From: Wolbachia sp.
GTDB taxonomy: Bacteria > Pseudomonadota > Alphaproteobacteria > Rickettsiales > Anaplasmataceae
DNA length: 7,623 nucleotides
Reading direction: 5' to 3'
NCBI GenBank assembly: GCA_028803175.1
Contig: JARBCG010000126.1
Coordinates: 1 to 7,623 of the forward strand
How positions within the stretch are numbered: position 1 is the first letter of the stretch; each line of letters begins with the position of its first letter. The notes under the pieces are model-generated. The model was not told the origin of the DNA and searched no databases. It saw nothing but the letters and a program-made list of their open reading frames with translations. The position numbers were made by a program, and so were the translations under genes. Shown here piece by piece: positions 1-6,611 of the stretch.

Positions 1-77
1 GGGGTACCTCATTAGTTTTTTTACAATATCGGAGTTTACCATATTTCCCAGGCTTTTTTGCTTTCTTCTAATCTATA
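1..77 (-). repeat. 77-bp repeat, copy A (inverted partner at 7125-7202)
   Basis: The reverse complement of this stretch matches 7125-7202 with about five mismatches and one single-base length difference in an A run (7 here, 8 there). It shares the KpnI-like GGTACC near one edge. The match stops at about position 77, where the NB-ARC pseudogene sequence begins, and it reaches the window edge, so the true repeat may be longer. In the second copy the repeat lies between an IS66-type remnant and the start of an IS982-type transposase. I infer that it is the end of an insertion sequence, possibly the IS982-type one, which here interrupts the NB-ARC gene. One frame of both copies reads Y-x-LEESKKA-x-EIW, so a coding origin is also possible. 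Confidence 0.85.
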
Positions 78-1566
78 GTTGGCGTTAGTACAACATTGTT
101 CTCATTAATATATTTCACCGCTTGTCCAAAAGCTAATGGGAAATGTTGCAATTTCTTTGTTAATTTTTTTATTTCCTCATCCTGCAAATTATCCTTTATA
201 TTCAAAGCCTTCTTAACAAACCTCAAAGCTTCTGTTTCAGTAAACTCATTTAATTGTATTACTTTTATCTCTTTCTCCTGTTTTCCAATCCTTGTTACGA
301 AAAGTAATTAAAATATAAGGCTTGTGGTCCAAGAAAGATGGCAAAAACTTACTAATGTCTTCATATTCCTCAACGTTATCAAAAATGAATAGGCTTTTTC
401 TTTTCCTCCTTGCAAAGAAATCGTATATTTCTTCAGCAATGGTTTCTGTTGTATTGTCGCTTCCATATTTATCTTTAGTGGGATACCTATATTATATTTA
501 GCTAACTCTAAAAAAGAATTTTTTATAGTTTCAAAGTTCTCATCGTTTATCCACATAACATTACCATCATAGCCTTTTCTGTATTTGTAAGGATATTTTC
601 TGGCCAACTCACTCTTACTTATTACTCCAAGGCCACTAATAGCAGCAACTTGCGATATAACTACTTATTCATTGAAACTATAAAAAATTCTTTCACACTT
701 TTTTGTAATCTATTATGTAAAATTCTTAATTCTTTACTTCTTCCAGTAAAAGATGACACTGGCTCCATAATATTAAACCGAACTGCTACTAAGATTTCTT
801 CTTTTAGTTTTTCAAAAAAATCTCATATTTCTTCGTTTGACAGAAACTTTCTTTCTTCTTCTTTCATCTAATCAAAAACTTCTTCAAGAAAGCAACTATA
901 AACGTTCTTTTTATCGATATTATTAAATTCTTGACCTAGCTCACTCTTAATAAGCTCACTATGTTCAACTTCATCTGGCAAATTAACCGCAAATGATAAC
1001 TTACTTAGAAATTCTTCTATCTCTGCATCACTTATTTTTTCATTCATGCTTTGTTGCAAGTGTGGAATAATGCTACTATCGAATTTATATCTTGCATTAT
1101 CCTGTATATTTAGAAATTCGTTCTCTATTTGCTAAACTTGCAAGGTCAAAATTAATATCTGTAGCAATAATAAAATCCTCTAATTTACCATTAAATTCTT
1201 CATTTTCACCTTTGCACTTCCCTCTACCACTGATTTTTAAATAAGCTGCAATATATTTGACTAATCCAAACTCACCATTTCTGTTTTCTGCCAATAAGTT
1301 ACCTATGCTGATCTCTTCATTTCTATCTCGCTTGTGTTTTATTTGTACAAATCTCCATACTGTTTCTTTTGTTCCATCTGATTTATCTCTTTTATGCTGA
1401 AAAATAAGATCATCAAAACATTCACTGATTTCATTTCTATGGCTAAGCGGAAAGAATATTCTTTATCCATCGCACGTTTTAAAAATAGCATTAGCCATTT
1501 CAGTTGGTAAACAATACCATGGTAAAGGTTTTTTCCCCTTCCAGTAGAATGAACTTCAGAAGCCAC
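78..1566 (-). pseudogene. Decayed nuclease-like plus NB-ARC (STAND) NTPase gene, 3' end missing
   Basis: Read on the minus strand from a GTG at 1566, six frame segments join into one protein, with breaks near 1420, 1098, 664, 480 and 268. In-frame stops lie at 868-870 (TAG) and 823-825 (TGA). The N-terminal part has a GRGKNLYHGIVYQLKWL-like start, an FDDLIF segment (DD at 1409-1414) and FVQIKHK (QIKH at 1334-1345). The D...QxK pattern recalls PD-(D/E)XK-like DUF4297/Cap4 nucleases. A linker follows, then FTGRSKELRILHNRLQ, the usual entry to an NB-ARC module. The Walker A (611-634) reads GLGVISKS where GLGGIGKT is expected. VMWINDEN and the Walker B LFIFDNVEEYED (near 372-392) come next, then YILITFRN and the ARC motif HFPLAFGQAV (near 122-148). 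A C-terminal sensor such as TPRs would be expected but is not in the window. The family would act as an NTP-driven switch with a nuclease effector; this copy is dead. Domain calls are by eye: NB-ARC is strong, the nuclease moderate. Confidence 0.85.
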
Positions 1567-1620
1567 GCATTTAATTGATTTTTAAAGTAGATAACAGTAG
1601 ATGATAAAAAAGCAATAAAA

Positions 1621-3045
1621 CTAGTTACTTAATTTTTCACTTAGAGTTGAATTCACTATGCCTGGACTTGCTTTTCCCTTTGTGAGTTTCATGACTTCAC
1701 CAACAAAAAATCCATAAAGCCTTGTTTTCCCACTTTTGTATTCCTGAACTTTATCTTGATTGTCTTTAATAATTTCATCTATAATTTCCGATATTTTTCC
1801 TTTATCAGTAATCTGCTTAAGATCTTGCTCTTCTATAATTGAAGCTGCTGACTTACCAGTTTCAAACATAATATCAAATATCTGTTTTCCAAGTTTAGCA
1901 GAGATTATTTCATCAACAATAAAATCCAAGAGTTCAGAAAGAGAATCGGCTTTTATTGGGGAATCAGTAATATTAATCCCAACTTTGTTTAAACGACCAA
2001 AGAGCTCTACAGTAAGCCATATCACTGCAATTTTTGAGTCATGTTTTTTTATTAATTCTTCAAAATAATCTACAATCGCTTTGTCAGAAGTAATGACACC
2101 TGCATCGTATTCACTAATACCGAGCTTTTCAATGTACCATTGTTTTTTTTGTTCTGGTAGATCAGGCAAGGATGACTTAATCAAATCAATCTTCTCTTGG
2201 CTGACTTCAACAGGCAGGAGATCTGGTTCAGGGAAATATCTATAGTCACTCGCATCTTCTTTATTTCGCATCACTTTTGTTTTTCCTAAAGCAACATCAA
2301 ACAATAAGGTATCTTGGCTTATTTCTCCTCCATTTTCTAAAATTTCAATCTGCCTTTGTATTTCATATTCTATAGCTTGGACAATGTAACGTATCGAGTT
2401 CAGATTTTTTATCTCACAACGAGTTCCAAATGTACCACTGCCCTTTGGACAAACAGAAACATTTGCATCACAACGAAGTGATCCTTTTTCCATATCACCG
2501 TCGCAAGAACCAACATAACGTAAAATTTGTCTCAATTTTTTCATAAATTCTGCAGCTTCTTCAGATGAACTGAGATCTGGTTCAGAAACAATCTCCATCA
2601 AGGCAACACCTGCGCGATTTAAGTCTACATACGTTTTACTATCTTCATGAACGCTTTTTCCTGCATCTTGTTCTAAATGAATTCTTGCGATTCTTATCTC
2701 TTTCTTATTATCATTGATAAATATCCTGCCATTTTTAACTATTGGCTCAAAAAACTGTGTTATCTGGTAGCCTTGTGGTAAATCAGGGTAAAAGTAATTT
2801 TTTCTATCGAAGTAAGAGTTTTTATTAATTTCTGCAGATAATGCAAGACCGGTGCGTATTGCTCGCTCTATACAGTAGTAGTTCAGTATTGGCAATGTGC
2901 CTGGCATTGCTGCATCTACTAGAGAAACTTGAGTGTTATGTTCAGCACCGAACTCAGTTGATGAGCTAGAAAATAACTTTGTTTTAGAAGAAACCTGAGC
3001 GTGCACTTCAAGTCCAATTACCACTTCCCAATCCTCTTTTGTCAT
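1621..3045 (-). CDS. gatB: Aspartyl/glutamyl-tRNA(Asn/Gln) amidotransferase subunit B
   Basis: GatB is the kinase and tRNA-binding subunit of the cytoplasmic GatCAB complex. The complex converts Glu-tRNA(Gln) to Gln-tRNA(Gln), and Asp-tRNA(Asn) to Asn-tRNA(Asn), using ATP and ammonia from GatA. Visible family landmarks are IGLEVHAQVSSKTKLFS near the N-terminus, DRKNYFYPDLPQGYQ at about residues 80-94, NRAGVALMEIVSEPDL, RCDANVSV and GTRCEIKNLNS, DYRYFPEPDLLPV, and a C-terminal YqeY-like tail ending in KASPGIVNSTLSEKL. The product is about 474 residues, normal for the family. I start at the ATG at 3045 because MTKEDWEVVIGLEVH fits the conserved N-terminus; an upstream ATG at 3087 would add 14 residues and overlap the likely promoter. 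No clear Shine-Dalgarno is visible. gatC and gatA are not adjacent, so the gene is not in a gatCAB operon here. It looks intact. Confidence 0.97.
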   Translation of the reverse strand: MTKEDWEVVIGLEVHAQVSSKTKLFSSSSTEFGAEHNTQVSLVDAAMPGTLPILNYYCIERAIRTGLALSAEINKNSYFDRKNYFYPDLPQGYQITQFFEPIVKNGRIFINDNKKEIRIARIHLEQDAGKSVHEDSKTYVDLNRAGVALMEIVSEPDLSSSEEAAEFMKKLRQILRYVGSCDGDMEKGSLRCDANVSVCPKGSGTFGTRCEIKNLNSIRYIVQAIEYEIQRQIEILENGGEISQDTLLFDVALGKTKVMRNKEDASDYRYFPEPDLLPVEVSQEKIDLIKSSLPDLPEQKKQWYIEKLGISEYDAGVITSDKAIVDYFEELIKKHDSKIAVIWLTVELFGRLNKVGINITDSPIKADSLSELLDFIVDEIISAKLGKQIFDIMFETGKSAASIIEEQDLKQITDKGKISEIIDEIIKDNQDKVQEYKSGKTRLYGFFVGEVMKLTKGKASPGIVNSTLSEKLSN

Positions 3046-3071
3046 GAATTTGATTTGGATAATAATCTCAT

Positions 3072-3100
3072 ATTGTGCAAAAATCAACGTATAAAGTCAA
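3072..3100 (-). promoter_or_regulatory. Candidate sigma70-type promoter for gatB
   Basis: On the minus strand TTGACT (3095-3100) is followed after exactly 17 bases by CACAAT (3072-3077), matching the -35 and -10 consensus at 5/6 and 4/6 positions. Transcription would begin near 3065, giving a leader of about 20 bases before the ATG at 3045. This supports the shorter gatB start. In such AT-rich sequence weak boxes arise often by chance, so this is a candidate only. Confidence 0.5.
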
Positions 3101-3163
3101 AGTAAAACCCATACTGAATATGGTTAATTTACTTTAATTTTAAGATTGTAGTATAAACTTTAG

Positions 3164-4292
3164 CTATTTATAGGCCAAATTATTATGCTTTTTAAATAGG
3201 TGTAAAAACACAGTTATTATAAACAATACTCCACCGATAACTGAAATAGTCCAGCCTATAATAAAACATGTGCGTGCCAGTGTTGATGAAATACTTGGTA
3301 AATCTGCAACTTTCCTTAAAGCGCAATATCCACCAAGCCACACAAGCCACACAAGCCAAGTAATATGTAAAAAATGACTTATACTATATGTATAAATTTG
3401 TAGTCTCATGATAGAGTTTTTTACTTCTTTACAGTTTAGTTTAGGTAATAACCAATAGATAAAATTCATGAAAGCTATTGTGATGCCAACTACAGAGCCA
3501 TGATAATGAGCTGGGATGGTCACATTGCCCTCAATAGTTAATACTCCAAGCATGACACCATAAATGAATAATAAAAATGAATGCAATAAAAAGTTATCTT
3601 TATCATTAAATAAAACTTTTACATTTTGATAGACTAATATTATTAAAAAGCACGGTAGAACTGCTCCAGCAATTCTCATATGCCAAGTAAAAAATTGTAT
3701 CAATTCGACACTATCTACTGGATAAATAAAATATACGAATGGTGCACATATAGCTAACACTATATTTATAAAGAGCGGTAAAACGGTAATTTTATTGTTT
3801 TGAGCTAAACTGATATTGCTAGAGCTAAGTATTATTAAGTACACAAAGAACATCCCATTAGTAAAAGCAAACTGTAACAAATATCCACTTCTCCAAAATA
3901 AATACTCGTAAAACAAGTTTTTGTCTGAGTGATATAGGTCAGAAGGTGTATTTTTATATGCTAGAACAAAGCAAAGAAGTGAACATACAAATATAATAAC
4001 TAAACCAATTTGGCCAACAGAGAGAAGTAAGATTTCTTTTTTTATTGAGTAAATTTATGATAAGAAGCAAAGATGTTATAGAGCACATCCACACTAAAAT
4101 GGATAAATTCACGTGTATTACTAGTGCATTATCAAAGATATATTGTGCGGATGGTATAAGAGAAGAAATAAAAGGTAACAGCAAAAAAATAACAATTATT
4201 GATAATAATCCAGAGCAGGTAAGAGCGCATACTGTTAAGAATATCCATTTTTTGCACAGTGAAATATTGTTTTATGTATTCAGTACAATCAT
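3164..4292 (-). pseudogene. Heme-copper oxidase subunit I-like multi-pass membrane protein, split by a stop and a frameshift
   Basis: Reading from the ATG at 4292, six codons are followed by TAA at 4272-4274. The same frame then stays open to a TAA near 3954. The remaining frame, open to TAG at 3164-3166, joins it at a seven-A run (T run at 4037-4043 on the plus strand). Joined, this gives about 376 residues with around ten hydrophobic segments. Histidines lie in places expected of heme or copper ligands: VIHVNLSILVW, FFTWHMRIAGAVLP, IPAHYHGSVVGITIAF (compare the AHFHY motif of subunit I) and SHFLHITW before GGYCALRKVA. Family membership is recognised from these motifs; it may be a cbb3/NorB-like side branch rather than the main respiratory COX1. 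No partner subunits are adjacent. The longest intact piece, 3164-3916, could be annotated alone as a 250-residue ORF from a TTG. Either the gene is a young pseudogene, or slippage at the A run or a sequence error hides a working frame. Confidence 0.75.
3338..3355 (-). repeat. 9-bp tandem duplication inside the oxidase-like gene
   Basis: CCACACAAG occurs twice in a row on the plus strand. On the coding strand it adds three residues and gives WLVWLVW in a predicted membrane helix just before GGYCALRKVA. It keeps the reading frame, so it looks like a recent replication-slippage insertion. Confidence 0.8.
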
Positions 4293-4379
4293 TTTTTCTT
4301 TTTATTTTAATTTGTATCTAATGTGCTTAATGCAATTTATGTAGTGAGGTGGGTTGGTTAACACCCTCGCATTAAGGCG

Positions 4380-4408
4380 AACACTTTAGTATAATATACT
4401 TTAGTGTT
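4380..4408. repeat. 29-base imperfect palindrome, putative IS200 left-end hairpin
   Basis: The arms AACACT-TT-AGTATA and TATACT-TT-AGTGTT pair around a single central A, with only two TT/TT mismatches per arm. IS200/IS605 transposases bind hairpins near their element ends as single-stranded DNA, and this one lies 14 bases before the tnpA remnant. That role is inferred from its position. The element has no long T run, so it is a poor intrinsic terminator. Confidence 0.6.
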
Positions 4409-4421
4409 GGACTACTTTATT

Positions 4422-4606
4422 ATGGTTTGGTACGGATTACAAACATAGCTCTCACAGTACGTTTAATTTAAAGTACTATTTAGTGTTATGTACTAATTAC
4501 AGATAAAGATATTGTGGGCACATCACCCTTGGCAAGAGGATACTTTGCTGTTACAGTTGGCAACGTGAATTCTATAGATTTGAAGAAGTATATCGAAGAA
4601 CAATGA
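4422..4606 (+). pseudogene. tnpA: IS200-type TnpA (Y1/HUH transposase) remnant with the core deleted
   Basis: One frame (4429-4503) reads DYKHSSHSTFNLKYYLVL then CTNYR before TAA, which matches the usual IS200 TnpA N-terminus (HSxxxLxYHLVxxxKYR). Another frame (4517-4603) reads GTSPLARGYFAVTVGN followed by SIDLKKYIEEQ and TGA, matching the C-terminal part (LWGxSxFxxTVG...YIxxQ), including the Tyr position that attacks DNA. The two pieces together give about 60 residues against about 140 in the family. The central segment, including the HUH histidine pair, is gone, so the protein cannot act. The start ATG at 4422 is in a third frame. The element is therefore dead, unless its ends can be moved in trans by an intact relative. 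Confidence 0.8.
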
Positions 4607-4616
4607 TTTTAACATC

Positions 4617-4630
4617 GAGTTTTTAAACTC
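4617..4630. repeat. Short hairpin, putative IS200 right-end structure
   Basis: GAGTTT and AAACTC form a perfect 6-bp stem around TT, 10 bases after the tnpA stop codon. The position suits the right-end hairpin of an IS200-type element; chance occurrence cannot be excluded at this length. Confidence 0.4.
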
Positions 4631-4722
4631 ATAATCTGCTTTTAAGTCATAGTCCGACTGTAAGGAAGTGCTTGAAAGTTTACTAAAAGAATATAAAGAT
4701 GCTGTGAATCTATTTAAAACAA

Positions 4723-5253
4723 TTACTTGGTTGAAAGTAATATTTTTAATACCTTGTTTTCTATTTTAGAAATTCCACTTTCAAGATCTTTATCTAACAA
4801 GCATATGGTAGATAGGTATGTTTGCTTTTTGTATTCGACATTAACAGTTAAAGTGCCAGGAGTAATTGTGATTGAATTAGCAAATAAAGCAATACTCTTA
4901 TCATTATGTCCTTTGCATTTCTTTGAGATAATAACTGGTTTAAGTTTGATATTTAGCTGTAGTACTTTCTTTGTTACGTAAATACTTGATAAAATTATCT
5001 GGTACATTAGCCATGGTATATAGTTCAACAACTTGCAAAACGATATTCTACTCGTGTCATTTAAGATCTGACTTAGGGAGTTTTCAGCGTTTATCAATCG
5101 TCTAAAAATAAACAGCGTAAATGTAGAAGAAAGTAGTCCGCAAAAAATAAAAAATGGTTCAAAGTAACCAGACAATATAGTCCATAAAACCAATAAGGTT
5201 ACAAAAGAGAGAAAGAGAAATTTAATTTCTTGTCTAAAATTAAGAATTTTCAT
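4723..5253 (-). CDS. mnhE: MnhE/MrpE-like Na+/H+ antiporter subunit E
   Basis: Subunit E is a small inner-membrane component of the multi-subunit Mrp antiporter, which exchanges Na+ (or K+) for protons. The 176-residue product has two hydrophobic segments at about residues 11-30 and 34-50. A third stretch at 75-95 (LLNYIPWLMYQIILSS) and the family hallmark ANSITITPGTLTV at 125-137 follow, then a soluble C-terminal domain. This length and order fit the family (usual size 160-180). No other mnh/mrp gene is in the window, so it stands alone. Its partners would have to be encoded elsewhere, a scattering inferred here rather than seen. The gene is divergent from smpB across an 88-base gap up to the upstream smpB ATG. 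A TATTAT box lies only a few bases before the ATG, and no convincing Shine-Dalgarno is seen. The frame is intact. Confidence 0.9.
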   Translation of the reverse strand: MKILNFRQEIKFLFLSFVTLLVLWTILSGYFEPFFIFCGLLSSTFTLFIFRRLINAENSLSQILNDTSRISFCKLLNYIPWLMYQIILSSIYVTKKVLQLNIKLKPVIISKKCKGHNDKSIALFANSITITPGTLTVNVEYKKQTYLSTICLLDKDLESGISKIENKVLKILLSTK

Positions 5254-5296
5254 AGCACAATAATATAACCCAAATAAAACTTTAAAGAAAGATGTA

Positions 5297-5326
5297 TTGT
5301 GAATTAAGTTAAAAATTCTGTAATAT
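5297..5326 (+). promoter_or_regulatory. Candidate promoter for smpB-lgt
   Basis: TTGTGA (5297-5302) and TAATAT (5321-5326) are spaced by 18 bases, matching the -35 and -10 consensus at 4/6 positions each. Transcription would start near 5333, just before the AAGGA at 5337-5341. This lies in the intergenic gap shared with the divergent mnhE. Confidence 0.45.
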
Positions 5327-5336
5327 ATTAAAGCTT

Positions 5337-5341
5337 AAGGA
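5337..5341 (+). promoter_or_regulatory. Shine-Dalgarno deciding the smpB start
   Basis: AAGGA directly abuts the upstream ATG at 5342, leaving no spacer, but sits 12 bases before the in-frame ATG at 5354. The second spacing is long but workable, which favours the 5354 start. Confidence 0.5.
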
Positions 5342-5353
5342 ATGTCTTTTAAT

Positions 5354-5803
5354 ATGGAAGTTATTGCAGAAAATAGAAAAGCGAGATTTGAATATTTTAT
5401 TCTAGAAGAATTTGAAGCAGGAATTGTCCTATTAAGTAGCGAAGTTAAATCGCTAAGAGAAAGAAATTCAAATATTTCCGATGCTTACGTAATCGAAAAA
5501 AATGGCGAAATATGGCTACATAATATGCATATTGCAGAGTATAAAGCTGCAAACAAAAAAAATCACAAACCAAAAAGAGAGCGAAAATTACTTTTGCATA
5601 AGAAAGAGATAAATAAATTAATTGGTCAAATCAAGACTGATGGCATTACCGTTGTTCCACTTTTAATCTATTTTAATGACAAAGGAATAGCAAAAACTAG
5701 AATTGCTATTGTGAAAGGAAAGAAACTTTACGATAAAAGAGCAACTATAAAACAAAGGGAATGGGATCGTGAAAAAAGTAGGCTGTATAAAAATGATTTA
5801 TAG
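5354..5803 (+). CDS. smpB: SsrA-binding protein SmpB
   Basis: SmpB binds tmRNA (SsrA) and brings it to ribosomes stalled on broken mRNAs, so that the nascent chain is tagged for degradation and the ribosome freed. Family motifs run the full length: AENRKARFEYFI at the N-terminus, GIVLLSSEVKSLRE, the MHIAEY segment, and RERKLLLHKKEI, followed by the basic C-terminal tail with KKLYDKRATIKQREWDREKSRL. That tail enters the empty decoding site. The product is 149 residues from the ATG at 5354; starting at 5342 adds MSFN, which is outside the conserved block and has no room for a ribosome binding site. lgt begins 6 bases after the stop, so the two are almost surely co-transcribed and may be translationally coupled. 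The ssrA gene itself is not in this window. Confidence 0.97.
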   Translation: MEVIAENRKARFEYFILEEFEAGIVLLSSEVKSLRERNSNISDAYVIEKNGEIWLHNMHIAEYKAANKKNHKPKRERKLLLHKKEINKLIGQIKTDGITVVPLLIYFNDKGIAKTRIAIVKGKKLYDKRATIKQREWDREKSRLYKNDL

Positions 5804-5809
5804 TAAAAT

Positions 5810-6604
5810 ATGTCTTTTAATCCTATAATTTTTAGCATTGGTCCTATCTCTGTGTACTGGTATTCTTTGGCATATGTTTTAGGTATAGTATTCGCATATT
5901 GGTACCTGAATAAACTGGACAACCAAAAGATATTCACTAAAAATTTTTATGATTCTCTCTTAACCACTGTTGTTATAGGCATTATATTTGGAGGTAGGAT
6001 CGGTTATGTGCTAATATATGATCCAGCTTTTTATATAAGCAATCCCATTGAGATATTAAAGACCTGGGAAGGTGGAATGTCATTTCACGGTGGCACAATA
6101 GGGGTTTTATGTGCAGTAATAATTTCATGCAAAAGGCATGATATTCCTATATTCTACACCCTAGATTTAATTTCTTGTGGAATTCCAATAGGTTTATTTT
6201 TAGGCCGCATAGGTAATTTTATCAACGGAGAATTGTTCGGTAGAGTAACAAGTATGCCATGGGGTATGATATTTCCAGAAAGTGGTGATGATTTGCTGCG
6301 CCATCCAAGTCAACTGTATGAAGCGTTTTTTGAAGGGTTACTGCTTCTTGTGATTGCAAATTTACTCTTTTTTTTAACCAGAATAAGATTACATCATGGT
6401 GCACTAACCGGTATTGCTGTTACGTGGTATGGAGTAGCACGTTTCTTTACTGAGTTTTTTCGTGAGCCCAATTACCAAGTTGGCTACTTGTGGCTTGATT
6501 TAACCATGGGACAGTTGCTTTCAATACCTATGGTTGTAGCAGGGATGCTTGTGTACTTAATAGCATTAAATTTGAAGTTTAATAGAGGGCGTTTGACAAA
6601 ATAA
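5810..6604 (+). CDS. lgt: Phosphatidylglycerol-prolipoprotein diacylglyceryl transferase
   Basis: Lgt moves a diacylglyceryl group from phosphatidylglycerol to the lipobox cysteine of prolipoproteins. This is the first step of lipoprotein maturation, carried out in the inner membrane before LspA cleavage. The 264-residue product has about seven hydrophobic segments. Landmarks are PISVYWYSLAY near the N-terminus, GGRIGYVL at 61-68, GGMSFHGG with the conserved His at about 93, and the signature GRIGNFINGELFGR at 132-145. RHPSQLYEA at 164-172 and the essential-Arg region FFREPNYQVG near 217-225 follow. Length and order are normal. The ATG at 5810 lies 6 bases past the smpB stop without its own strong Shine-Dalgarno, which suggests coupling to smpB. 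No clear terminator follows; IS debris begins within a few dozen bases. Confidence 0.97.
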   Translation: MSFNPIIFSIGPISVYWYSLAYVLGIVFAYWYLNKLDNQKIFTKNFYDSLLTTVVIGIIFGGRIGYVLIYDPAFYISNPIEILKTWEGGMSFHGGTIGVLCAVIISCKRHDIPIFYTLDLISCGIPIGLFLGRIGNFINGELFGRVTSMPWGMIFPESGDDLLRHPSQLYEAFFEGLLLLVIANLLFFLTRIRLHHGALTGIAVTWYGVARFFTEFFREPNYQVGYLWLDLTMGQLLSIPMVVAGMLVYLIALNLKFNRGRLTK

Positions 6605-6611
6605 CATAAAT

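Larger units (their letters stand above)
4380..4630 (+). mobile_element. IS200/IS605-type element remnant, internally deleted
   Basis: A 29-base imperfect palindrome at 4380-4408, a shortened tnpA at 4422-4606 and a 14-base hairpin at 4617-4630 stand in the order expected of an IS200-type element: left-end hairpin, tnpA, right-end hairpin. The whole remnant is about 250 bases, whereas complete IS200-type elements are about 700. It lies between the start of the oxidase-like gene and the end of mnhE, where it disrupts neither. Exact element ends and the target tetranucleotide cannot be fixed without a reference copy. The stretch 4631-4722 has one short open frame (KEVLESLLKEYKDAVNLF) that I do not recognise. 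Confidence 0.7.

Noticed and set aside
1585..1604. Near-direct repeat AGTAGAT in the short gap between gatB and the NB-ARC pseudogene, considered as a terminator or operator.
   Set aside because: It forms no hairpin and is too short to mean much in AT-rich sequence.
1760..2068. Plus-strand open frame of 102 codons.
   Set aside because: It lies antisense inside gatB and has no recognisable motif or ribosome binding site.
4045..4344. Plus-strand open frame of 99 codons.
   Set aside because: It is antisense to the broken oxidase-like gene, whose minus-strand motifs are convincing; the plus-strand product shows no family features.
5342..5353. ATGTCTTTTAAT occurs both at the upstream smpB start (5342) and at the lgt start (5810), as if a start region had been copied.
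   Set aside because: The 12-base match does not extend on either side and uses very AT-rich common codons, so chance is a sufficient explanation.
6222..6404. Minus-strand open frame of 60 codons.
   Set aside because: It is antisense inside lgt, which is intact and well conserved.
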